From contig JAYMSP010002976.1 in NCBI GenBank assembly GCA_036897095.1, positions 1 to 21,694 on the forward strand: a stretch of 21,694 nucleotides of DNA. The letters are read 5' to 3'. The translations under genes and the position numbers were made by a program. Below the pieces are notes generated by a model. That model was not told where the DNA came from and made no database searches. It saw only the letters and a list, made by a program, of their open reading frames with translations. Below are positions 13,356 through 21,694 of this stretch, piece by piece. Numbering within the stretch: position 1 is the first letter of the stretch; the number at the start of each line of letters is the position of its first letter. The DNA is from Plantago elongata (lineage: Eukaryota; Streptophyta; Magnoliopsida; Lamiales; Plantaginaceae).

Positions 13356-13602
13356 TACTCCCTCCATTCCGAATTCATCTTCATGTGACTTTTTTCGGTC
13401 AACACTTGTCAATTTTAATTTCGAATTACCTTAAACTATAATTATCAAATATTTAACAAAAATATATTGTGAAACCTTACATTATAAATTCATCATATGA
13501 TTTTATTAATTCATTTATCGTTGTTGTTGAAGTGATAGTTGAGGTAAAAATTGACAACCGAAAAAGTAAACACGGGAGGATGAAGTCGGGACAGAAGAAG
13601 TA
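13356..13602. mobile_element. Stowaway-like (Tc1/mariner) MITE, 243 bp
   Basis: The left end is TA then CTCCCTCCATTCCGAATTC. The right end, read in reverse, is CTTCTTCTGTCCCGACTTC, also flanked by TA. The two ends stay similar for about 50-60 bases, through TTCATCTTC/TTCATCCTC, ACTTTTTTCGGTC/ACTTTTTCGGTT and GTCAATTTT. Terminal CTCCCTCC, a TA target duplication, a length of about 243 bp, AT-rich interior and no coding capacity are typical of Stowaway MITEs. The element proper is 13358-13600. Confidence 0.82.
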
Positions 13603-13970
13603 TATTCTACCACTTTTTATGTTTTATAACTAACATATTCTGTATTGAAGGGGGTACTAAACATGAAAAAAAAAAAACTCTAAGAGGTAATTTAATCTGA
13701 AGAACTCAATTTGGAGCACAAATAACATTCATGTTGTGGTAATTCAAAATTTAAAATTCAATTCGAAGAATGAAAAAGAAAAACCTAAAGTGCATAGGAA
13801 CTTATTAGGTCGATGGTTAAACCAACTCCAATAATAAAATAATTTCATCTTCAAAAATATTTTCGTCTATTCGAACGGTAAAAAGACACTATTGAAAATA
13901 CGTTAATAAAGGAAAAGTTCAAAATTAGATAGAAAGGTAGCCTAGCTTGAAAATGAAAAAAAAAAAATCT

Positions 13971-14285
13971 AACTTGGAAACTCATTCAAATTGCAAATCT
14001 ACTCTAACTATTGCATCGCATTATACCAATTTGTCAACATAGTTTGAAATGTCAAGCCTACTCAAATGTTGGTCACTATTACAACTTAAAAATTAGTTCG
14101 AAATCGACTCTAAGAATGTGATAGTTTTAACTTGGGAACTCAATTTGAAGGCCAGTCAACTTTAAGAATGATATAAATTGTGACTTGAAAACTTAATTTG
14201 AATGTAAAATCATTTTAAAAGGTGTTATAAATCCAGATTAAAATCTCTATTTCAATAGAAAATTACACTACATGGAAAAAAATGT
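13971..14285 (+). repeat. Degenerate minisatellite, period about 52 bp, about six units
   Basis: Units begin near 13971, 14029, 14083, 14129, 14182 and 14233 (spacings 58, 54, 46, 53, 51). They follow a loose pattern AACTTGGGAACTCAATTTGA, then a CAA(G/A)TC-like word, then ACTCTAAGAATG and an AT-rich spacer. Related words at 13690-13760, 14305-14325 and about 12490-12545 suggest the array was longer or was dispersed. Copies are strongly diverged, so the array is old. No reading frame runs through it. Confidence 0.6.
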
Positions 14286-14639
14286 TGCAAAACAACCAGA
14301 ATTCCAACTCTTGAACTCAATAGGAAAATTTTGAAAAGGAACTTTATGTTATGACATTTTTGGAAAAAAAAACACCTTTGTCTATGACCGTTGGATTTTG
14401 ATATGTTTGGTTATATTATTATCCAATTTAAGTACCCCGTGACATGTGACGACTTAATTACGTGATACGTGTACAATGCAAGAATACAAAATTAAGTTGG
14501 ACTTTGAATACGATAATATCTTATTAATATCAAATAGATCTTAAATTTTAAGAAGATTGCAAAATTACCAATGCATGCAAATATATTTTCATTCAAAATT
14601 ATTTTGAAAAAACAATATTTAAAGAAATAAAAATCATCA

Positions 14640-14835
14640 TGAAAGAAGCAACTTGAGCTTCTTCCATGGCTGACTTAAATGGAAATGGAGCTTTTTTAGT
14701 AGAGGAGTTTTCCATCTGGAAGCTCCACCATAGAGCTTCGAGGCTACTTTTGGAAGCTCCAGTATGGGTATGAAGCATGGTTGCTCCACTCTCAAACTTA
14801 ATGATGAAGTTAATGTCACAGAAACTATCTAAGCA
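14640..14835. repeat. AGCTCC-rich island, possible old transposon interior (copy B)
   Basis: A roughly 200-bp GC-richer patch contains GGAGCTTTTT, GAAGCTCC twice and TTGCTCC. It ends with GGCCGAAAGTTGCCATTTTT. On the minus strand, AAGCTCTATGGTGGAGCTTC followed by ATGGAAAACTC resembles the island at 5070-5240, and the GGCC...CCATTTT end recalls GGCCATTTTCGG in the island at 18775-19005. A 60-codon minus-strand frame is present but unconvincing. Confidence 0.45.
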
Positions 14836-15244
14836 GGCTTCTATGGCCGAAAGTTGCCATTTTTATTATTTTTTAACTTTCTTTTTGATTTTATTTTAAT
14901 CTCATATTAATAAAATGACAGTTTTGTAAATTTATTTTGACAAAGAAAGGATTAATTCATAAGTATTGAAAATAATGTGGTTCCATTCAAATTATTTAGA
15001 TTTATTTTATTTGCAGTTTCACCCATTACAATCTTAAGATTGAAAAGTGACACGTGTCTCTTAATTAAGCTGCCATGTGTTACATATATACCCTATTTTG
15101 ATAAAATATCAACTTAAAATACCAAAATCAAATGGTCATAAATAAATATACCTTTTACGGAAATGTCACAATTAAGGGTAAATTTTTTAGATTTTTGTCG
15201 AACTCAATATGAAGGGTAAACCAATACTAACCGGTGGGCATGGA

Positions 15245-15287
15245 CCAAAACGGAATGCAGGAAGATGAAGTTGAGACGGAGGGAGTA
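15245..15287 (-). mobile_element. Solo terminal inverted repeat of a Stowaway-like MITE
   Basis: Read on the minus strand from the TA at 15286, CTCCCTCCGTCTCAACTTC followed by ATCTTCCTG matches the end of the MITE at 13356-13602. I cannot find a matching opposite end within a few hundred bases, so this looks like a truncated or rearranged copy of the family. Confidence 0.6.
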
Positions 15288-15291
15288 TTAC

Positions 15292-15440
15292 TTAGTTATT
15301 AATCACCGGGTAGAGGACATGATATCTCAAACGGTCGAGCCCTGACCCACAAGGGGACGAAGCTTTATACATTTTTGTTAGTTACTAACCATCGAGTAGA
15401 GGGCACGATATAAATTATCAAACATGTTTGGCCCCGTACG
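15292..15440 (+). repeat. Imperfect tandem duplication, period about 86 bp
   Basis: TTAGTTATTAATCACCGGGT (15292) and TTAGTTACTAACCATCGAGT (15378) begin two copies. Both continue with AGAGG(A/G)CA(T/C)GATAT and end in (C/G)GAGCCC / TGGCCCC-like words. The first copy directly abuts the solo MITE end. Origin unknown; the text is not obviously coding. Confidence 0.6.
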
Positions 15441-16092
15441 AGTTTGGGCTGGATTCTACCCCTTTAAAAGCATATCAACCATGGTGGATCGTTTACATTT
15501 TAAATAGTTATGATGAAAAAATAGATTTAATGATTTTGCATTGCATGAAGATGGACTATATATGCACGAAAGCTTTGAGTCGAAGACCACCGTGTTTATA
15601 CGGAAGTTTGGCTATGTTACTTTTTTGATCAATTTATTGTGTTATGTTTATTATTACAAGTAAACTATATCGTGGTATCGTCACGGATTAGTATTAGTTT
15701 CTTATAATCCTCGTGATTTTGTACGGATATGATTTTATTTTTTTGGGTTTCGGTCCCTATGATATAATACAGGACAACTACATGGGTTTTATGCTATTTA
15801 CAGAGCGATGGATTTGATAGCACCGTACTATACGAAATAAATTAATACAAATTTGAATTATGAAAAGTTTAATCTAAGGTAAGAGTAACAGGCAAAGCAA
15901 AGGCGAATGAATATATAGAATTTCAATGTATGGAGTACATTACATGTGAAGAAGGTGATAGATGAAGTTACACAATCTCTTAGGTAAATTGAAACATCAA
16001 TTATCCAACGTACATATAGTCTTCACTTATTCACACTGATGAATATATTATTTAAAAAAGGATACTCATGCAAGGTGAAGCTGAAAATTCAG

Positions 16093-17357
16093 TCATGCCC
16101 TTTTCTGTTTGATCCAGTTTGAGAATGTTGGGAGAGTATTCATGTCAGACCGGTAATGTAACTGTGTGAATTCAGAAAGGTCTGCCCAAGTGAAATCTGG
16201 ATACATTCTTGGATTCTTTGAATCAACCAGTTCAGGTGGAGGGCACACCACTTTATCTTTCTTGGGGCAGAGAAAGAAAGCCATGGATTTTCGAGCACAC
16301 TTATTGTTCACAACTGCCCTGTGCAAACAACTTTTGTACTTCCCATTTGAAAGTGCCTGATTAATCGAGACATATACAATCATCATAAATGGCAAATGAT
16401 ACTATGAAATATTTGTTAAATCTAGCTAATTGTGTATTTAATTGGAATGTCTTACCATGAAAGTGTCACCAATGTTGACAACAAAAGCATTCGTCTTTGG
16501 GCTGATATATTTCCACTCATTGTCGACAAACACTTCTAGTCCTCCTACATCATCTTCATGAAGGATTGTCAATGATGTTGGATCATTATGAGGTCCAGTG
16601 CCTAAGGTCAGCTCTGGTTTCTGGCATGTTGGATAATAGTTCAACCTCATGATTGACTCATTGTCTTTAAAGAAATTTTTGAAATGGTTGCGGTCGACTC
16701 CAAGATTAACCGCCAACAATTCCATTATCTCTAGACAAAGTGTGCTCATGGAACTACAATATTCTTGATACACTTTCCTGCATATACGTACTATGAAATT
16801 CTAAAAAAGACTATCGAATATGCTATATATATATATATATATATATAAAATGTCAAAAGACTATAAAACTATGAGTTACTTTTCTCGTACCCTGAATGTG
16901 CAAACTCTTCACCCAGCTTCTCGTGGAAGTAGTCTTCCACAATTTTTGAATCACCTTCATTTGGTGAGAACCCAAAAGAAAGGGTCTCCTTCCATGGAAG
17001 TTTTGAAGAGAATCTTCCAAGAAAGCTACTAGCATAGCCAAAATGCTCCCCCAGCTTTCTTTGAACAATTTGCTTCTCATGAAGCGGTTGCTTAAAAAAC
17101 TTATCCAAAGCGTGATGAGCATTAGCTATCAGGTTGGCGTTGACACCATGGTTCACAACTAGGAAGAACCCATGTTTCTTACATGCCTCATCAACAAGCT
17201 TGGATGCTCGAGCCAAGGCAACTGGATCGCCCGACGACAGGAAATCGCCCAGGTCAAGCACGGGAACATGAAGTTCTGGCGATTTGAGAGAAGGCTTCTC
17301 ATGATCGGGCCATATGAAATGTTGTGGTATGTTGGATTGTTGTTGTATCATTTCCAT
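16093..17357 (-). CDS. GA20ox: Gibberellin 20-oxidase-like 2-oxoglutarate/Fe(II) dioxygenase, three exons
   Basis: GA20-oxidases are cytosolic enzymes that use 2-oxoglutarate, O2 and Fe(II) to oxidise carbon 20 of GA12/GA53 stepwise to GA9/GA20 (family knowledge). Exons in transcription order: 17357-16891, 16777-16456, 16356-16093. Introns of 113 and 99 bp are GT-AG; the total is 1053 bp, 350 aa. Seen here: [14 protein letters not shown] at 9-22 and the family hallmark LPWKET at 120-125. The dioxygenase N-terminal part includes [24 protein letters not shown] is at 202-210, iron ligands are H219, D221 (GPHNDPTS) and H275 ([10 protein letters not shown]), and the 2-oxoglutarate contact is R285-K-S287. 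All catalytic residues are present and there is no frame break. It is shorter at the N terminus than most GA20-oxidases (about 370-385 aa, from memory), and N220 replaces the usual Cys in PHCDPT. Other GA oxidases or C20-GA2-oxidases are less likely because of LPWKET. Which paralogue it is cannot be told. Confidence 0.9.
16824..16847. repeat. (TA)12 microsatellite in GA20-oxidase intron 1
   Basis: Twelve TA units lie inside the 113-bp first intron of the minus-strand gene, so they make up about a fifth of the intron. The AT-richness suits plant splicing. Length polymorphism is likely. Confidence 0.9.
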
Positions 17358-17417
17358 ATTGAATAAATATTTTAGCTGGTTTTTTTTATGAATTATGGAA
17401 CAACCTTAACTTCAACA

Positions 17418-17427
17418 CTATTTATAG
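17418..17427 (-). promoter_or_regulatory. TATA box of the GA20-oxidase gene
   Basis: On the minus strand CTATAAATAG lies 61-70 bases before the start codon, inside the palindrome CACTATTTATAGTG (17416-17429). Transcription starting about 30 bases downstream would leave a leader of roughly 30-35 bases, a normal arrangement for a plant gene. Confidence 0.7.
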
Positions 17428-17553
17428 TGAAAACTTCAATTAAGCTCATGTGGAAAGAGGAAAGTATAAGGAGGGGTTACCATAATATATGTCTAACCTT
17501 TTATGAAAGGTTATAAAATTACACAAAATTCACATAATAATTAAAGTAAAAGT

Positions 17554-17740
17554 AAAATTTTGGTAAACTAATTATACATGGATCCTTCTTATTTATTTAT
17601 TTATTTGATAAGTTTTGTAAAATTTTGGTAAACTAATTATATATGGATCCTTCTTATTTATTTATTTGATAAGTTTTGTAAAATTTTGGTAATCTAATTA
17701 TATATGGATCCTTCTTATTTATTTATTTGATAAGTTTTGT
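17554..17740. repeat. Three-copy 61-65 bp tandem repeat upstream of GA20-oxidase
   Basis: Copies begin at AAAATTTTGG at 17554, 17619 and 17680. Each reads on through TAATTATAYATGGATCC, then CTTCTTATTTATTTATTT and GATAAGTTTTGT. Copy 1 has one extra TTTA. Otherwise only one or two bases differ between neighbours, so the array is young. It ends about 130 bases upstream of the TATA box on the gene's far promoter side, and each unit carries a GGATCC and a GATAAG word. Confidence 0.9.
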
Positions 17741-18774
17741 GATACTTTTCCAATATCTAGAGAATTCATATTTGTCAAAAAAAAAAAAAAAGTACATATA
17801 TACAATATATTGATAACTATCAAATATATTTATCCATATATAAAACATGTAATGAATTCATTAGAGAATTTTATTTTATAAAACATGTAATAATTAAATA
17901 AATTATTTTATAAATTAAAATATAATATAAATTTATTAAATAAGATAAAATCAAATATTAAAAAAATAGAAAAATTTTATTAAATTAATACAATCATACA
18001 TGAAATTTTATGGAATTAGTTTTATTTTCAATAAGCAATTTACTGTACATTTTCTATATGTTTGCTTTAGATAAAGAATTCAATGAATATCATACAATTT
18101 TATCTACTAAACAATTAAGAATATTTGAATTATATTTGAATTATTTTTGACAAGAGAAATTCATAAATAACAATCTATGATACTATTACTAATTAAATAA
18201 TTATTTTATTCACTAAAATAAAATATAAATTTAATAAATAAAATAAAATAATAAAATTTTATAAAAATGAGGGTTTATTAAATACTAGAAATGATACAAC
18301 GCGCTAAGCACGATGTGTCGTGAATTTAATAAATAAATTATAAATTAATTATTATACTACATGTCTAACTCCATCTGATGTGGCCTACCTAAATTCTATA
18401 AATTAATTTTATTTAAATTTAAATTTTAAGATCGATACTTGCCCAGTGTACAGTCCTGAAGTAGTGCATAAGAAATTCAATTGAAAAAAAATAAAATATT
18501 GACAACATTTTTAGTAACGATATTGCAAATTCATCAAAGAATAGCAAATTAGAATACAATTGTAATTTGACCTAGAATTGACAATTTAACATAGAAGATA
18601 TAAACTAAAAATATAAATATATATGGTTTTCATAAATCCATGCATGTAGAATATCCTTATCGGACAAACTAATAAATAAAATAGTTAAAATAAAAATAAA
18701 ATTTGTTATAAATTCAAAAAAAAAAAAAGGTAAAAATTGAAAAGTGGCCAAAGTTGTGTAAACATTTCTAATGA
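17741..18774. other. AT-rich intergenic sequence, no gene
   Basis: Very AT-rich with homopolymer runs (15 A at 17777-17791, A-run near 18715-18728). It includes a dispersed-repeat copy at 18130-18255 and, more weakly, similar text at 17870-17980. A short GC-richer phrase CAACGCGCTAAGCACGATG occurs near 18297; I cannot assign it. The 75-codon minus frame at 18605-18832 is low-complexity and not credible. Confidence 0.55.
18130..18255 (+). repeat. AT-rich dispersed repeat, copy 2
   Basis: It shares ordered blocks with 11044-11160 (GAYAAGA-AAATTCATAAAT, CAA-CT, GATACTATTA, then AAATAA/TATTTTATT runs). Similar downstream words recur at 17870-17980, so there may be a third copy. Confidence 0.45.
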
Positions 18775-19005
18775 GCTCATGTTTGAACAACTTTGGTGGT
18801 TGGAGTTGTTGCTTTGTGGAGTTTCTCCACAAGAGTTGTTATAGCTCCGATTGAAGTTGCAATTTACAGCTCCAACCGTAGATGCTTCGAATGGAGCTGT
18901 GAAAATAACTCCAATTCTCCATTGGAGCTATTAAAACAACTCTAAATGGAGTTGTACACAACTCTATACAAAGCTCCGGCCATTTTCGGTGGAGCTCTAT
19001 TGTCC
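18775..19005. repeat. AGCTCC-rich island, possible old transposon interior (copy C)
   Basis: About 230 bp holds AGCTCC three times and GGAGCT three times, interspersed with GGAGTTGT/ACAACTC words that pair with each other across the patch. It ends in CCGGCCATTTTCGGTGGAGC. The patch is clearly GC-richer than its surroundings. The 81-codon minus frame covering part of it is not recognisable. Related in word content to the islands near 5070 and 14640. Confidence 0.5.
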
Positions 19006-19382
19006 TTTCCCCAAAAAAATTTTCAAATTTAGTCAAACTTTCAATTGGTCTGAAAATTATTTCTGATTTTTCAATTAAGTCCATAAACTACTTATTTATG
19101 AAAATTATATATTAAAAATTATAAATGGCCTCTATAATTTTTTTAAATTTATGTTATCAACCAATAAATAAGGCACTCAACGGAAAAAAAATAAAAATAA
19201 AAATTTAAGTTGAATTATGAAGGAATAAGGGATACCTTTTCAAATTGACAAAATATGGACCTATATGAAAAAATGGGCCTGAATGTTATTGTTGAACTAA
19301 TAGGGACTAAAGTGTAACTAGATCATCTAAGAAGGATAATATACGAAATTCACCCATATATTTATTTTGCTTATTAAAACTA

Positions 19383-19585
19383 CTATATATATAACCCAGA
19401 ACTTGGTGCGTGTAAGCATTCGATTTTCTCGCTTCACTTTAGTGTCTTGTCTTTTTATATTTCCTATTTCACATTGACAACATTTTTAAATACACAGGAT
19501 TCTATCCTTCGACGGAAGTTTCGAGCCTGAGAGCCACACAAGCAATAAATATTTCTCTCTATCTTCCATTTTCCATTCATTCCAG
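19383..19585 (+). other. Possible promoter and untranslated first exon
   Basis: CTATATATATAA at 19383-19394 is a good TATA box. About 30 bases later begins a pyrimidine-rich, ATG-free stretch resembling plant 5' leaders (TTTTCTCGCTTCACTTTAG, and TCTCTCTATCTTCC near 19553). It ends in TTCCAG|GTATCC, a good splice donor, at 19585/19586. This would suit a 5' untranslated exon of a gene whose coding part lies beyond the window, or a noncoding transcript. Prediction only. Confidence 0.3.
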
Positions 19586-19599
19586 GTATCCTTTTCTTT

Positions 19600-21694
19600 T
19601 CTAAAGAGTTTAAAGGGTAGATAAATAATTCATTTATTCCCCTATTATTCTTCTCTAAAGTGATTTTTAGAGTTATAACTTTTTCCTTTGTTACATAGAA
19701 ATACTTGAGTTACCTACCCTTTACTGTAGTATTCTATAGATAGAGAGGACTCATTCTCAGTGTACTCTCTTAGGTACATATATTATTTAAGAAGGGGTAT
19801 ACGTACTAACTCTCTAAAAAGCATTTATTTATCTAGGGGGAATTAAGGTATGCAGCTCAAATGGTTTCGTATGAAGTTTCGAAAGGTTTGACGTTCTTAT
19901 ATGCATAGGTCCTGCATTTTAACTGATATTGTGATAGCGCAAAAGCAAGTATGAAATTCCATATTTTTATCACCAAGAACGCGACTAAATTTACATTTAC
20001 CGTGTCGTCATAAAAGACACTGGTGCATCCAAGAAATCACGGGCTAAACCTACACCCTGAAAGTTCGCATAAATCGAGCACTCATCCATGCAAATGATCA
20101 AAACGTCCCTTTACATATTCATTGTCCACATTCCAAGATCCGTCTGCCTTCTTTATTCCATAGATCTAGAGATTGAGCTCTTTACGCATCTGGCGGAGAA
20201 CCAGCTGCTTAATTAAACGATTGTATTTATACAATTCTAGGATTGTTGTTCTATTCTTTTCTAACGGATATGAACTTTTATCAAGATCAATCAGTTACAT
20301 TGCACTGTGAGATGGTGTCTTAGAATTGGGAGAAATTACGATAATGATGCTAGGGGTTTGAGGATTTCTCATTTTGTATGGTACATTGTGATTTGTGGAT
20401 ACATTGTTGTATAATGTCGATAGAAAATTTGTGGCATTACTACTTCATGATTTAGAGGATGTGCAAGGATGGGACATTGGTTTAGTTAACTATAAGTACT
20501 GAAACATAATATTTTATAAATTAGAAAAAAAGATTATGTAACATAGTAACATGCGTATCGTGTTTATTTGTGTAACATAGAACTAATGTAAGTAAGCTTT
20601 TTGGTCCATTAAGTTGACGATATTGTCACTAAGGTGAGTGATTTTATTATTTGTTAGTATAATTTGATCTCTATTAGGTCTCATTTAGACTCGGTTATTT
20701 TAGTTGTCCTTGGACTGCTTCTTTGGTTAGTAATGGTTAACGGGATGAATCGTTTAATTGAATCAATTCTATTCTATACACCAAAGCCTTGAAGAGTCAC
20801 CCAAGTTGTATGTTTGGTTTGTGAATGAAAAAAGTCTCAAAGATTGATATGGTTTCTAATTGGTGTGATGGATTACATCCACTTTCTTTGTATTTAGAAA
20901 TTTATGCATGGATTTCATATGCGGATGCCCACAATCTGATCAAATAGGGGTAAGTGTCAGGGGGAATTTCGATTCCATGGAATTTGATAGCAAAGTATCA
21001 TGTACACTTTCTACCATTGAGATACATTCTTCAAAACTTGCTATGTGTATATATCTCAGTATACATATCAGTTTGCTAATGTGAATTCTACAACACTTAA
21101 TGGAATGTAACGTAATACATAATTCATCTTTTATAACTGTTTTATAGGGGATGAGTTTTTATACTATTTTAAGTGTTCTTGGTTGTTGGAAATATATACT
21201 TTTCCTTATGAAATTGCACCAGAATCATAACCATAACGCCATGAGTTGCGAGAGGTATTACTATTTTTGGTGCACATATTAGGGATTTTTTTAAAAATCG
21301 AAAAATACCGAAAACCAAACCGATACAGACCGAAATATAATGTTCATTTTGATGACATGTAATGACTACTCGCCGAATAAATTTATTTTCTCACCAAAAT
21401 AAATATTACACCGACATATGTACATATCATCAATCGTTTCTCCACGTCTCCTTATACATACGATTTGGCACTTAGGATACATCTTCGTGTACCATTAAAC
21501 TTGGTTAGAAAAATCATATAAAATAAGATATTGAATTTCACATCATATTTATATAAATAAATAATTTCCTATTATACATTTAATAGCATTCATTTTTTAA
21601 TACATGTATACTAACAAGAGCCCGTGACATTGTTGAGATCTCAGCCTATATCTCACGATAATGGTATTCGTTTATTTAACTTTTGAATGGGTTA
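19600..21694. other. No confident gene
   Basis: No long open frame on either strand. A GC-richer patch at 19980-20215 may be an eroded coding fragment on the minus strand (listed separately). Around 21296-21345 there is CGAAAAATACCGAAAACCAA-type text, a low-complexity CCGAAA repeat. If the possible leader exon at 19383-19585 is real, this region would be its intron. Confidence 0.5.
20045..20212 (-). pseudogene. Possible eroded coding remnant, perhaps retroelement
   Basis: On the minus strand one frame reads QLVLRQMRKELNL, stop, IYGIKKADGSWNVDNEYVKG and RFDHLHG before another stop. The pattern I.GI..ADG.W..D...V...F loosely recalls the segment before the reverse transcriptase of plant LINEs. 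The match is weak, the frame is broken, and nothing else of such an element is seen around it. Confidence 0.2.

Larger units (their letters stand above)
10720..13357. other. AT-rich gene desert with transposon debris
   Basis: No convincing coding sequence on either strand. At 10730 the text TAAATTGCACAAACCCCCTC is of a kind often met at old transposon edges; the 65-codon frame at 10724-10921 that includes it shows no family features. 11044-11160 shares a pattern with 18130-18255 (listed). 12800-12885 is a GC-richer fold-back (listed). The rest is low-complexity A/T-rich sequence. Confidence 0.55.
14836..16092. other. Intergenic, 3' side of the GA20-oxidase gene
   Basis: Apart from the MITE end and the 86-bp tandem listed separately, I see no gene. 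The 66-codon frame at 15428-15628 shows no family features. A G-box-like ACACGTGT lies at 15050-15057 with no gene near enough to assign it to. The last 150 bp should include the 3' untranslated region of the minus-strand gene. Confidence 0.5.

Noticed and set aside
16166..17366. Several plus-strand frames (16166, 16820, 17172)
   Set aside because: They are antisense shadows of the GA20-oxidase exons and the TA repeat.
17554..17740. CRISPR-like array
   Set aside because: The repeats are directly adjacent 61-65 bp units with no unique spacers, in a plant nuclear context.
19610..19840. Possible MITE bounded by AGATAAATA and TATTTATCT
   Set aside because: Only about nine bases pair, the flanks differ (GGGT versus AGGG), and no target duplication is visible.

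Overview
The window is nuclear DNA of a flowering plant, most likely a eudicot. This rests on compact multi-exon genes with GT-AG introns and AT-rich intergenic sequence, and on three plant-typical gene families. It also carries plant transposon debris: a Stowaway-like MITE, a tRNA-derived SINE and AT-rich dispersed repeats. The species cannot be named from the sequence.

Layout: (1) 1-1300 holds two decayed copies of one exon of the HINT gene found further right, and otherwise no gene. (2) 1339-4008 (+) is a pseudogene of the plant DUF2921 membrane-protein family; homology can be followed almost end to end, but only by changing frame six times and passing one in-frame stop. (3) 5597-7870 (+) is an intact six-exon gene for an organelle-type HINT/HIT nucleotide-binding protein (186 aa), with a SINE in its third intron. 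(4) 8417-10505 (-) is an intact four-exon GT47 exostosin-family gene (444 aa) resembling the arabinosyltransferases ARAD1/ARAD2. It converges on the HINT gene across about 550 bp. (5) 10506-16092 is a gene-poor, AT-rich, repeat-filled stretch with a MITE, a degenerate roughly 52-bp minisatellite, a fold-back and an AGCTCC-rich island. (6) 16093-17357 (-) is an intact three-exon gibberellin 20-oxidase-like gene (350 aa) with a good TATA box and a three-copy 61-65 bp tandem repeat just upstream. (7) 17358-21694 has no confident coding gene. It contains another AGCTCC-rich island, AT-rich repeats, a possible promoter plus untranslated first exon near 19380-19590, and a possible eroded coding remnant near 20050-20210.

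The three live genes do not form a pathway. HINT is nucleotide housekeeping in an organelle, the GT47 enzyme would act on pectic arabinan in the Golgi, and GA20-oxidase makes gibberellin precursors in the cytosol. I see no clear new biological system. The most notable items are the ghost HINT exons, the repeated AGCTCC islands, the degenerate minisatellite, and the repeat block sitting on the GA20-oxidase promoter. All gene models come from reading splice sites and frame continuity by eye, with recalled family features as the guide; no alignment or database search was run.
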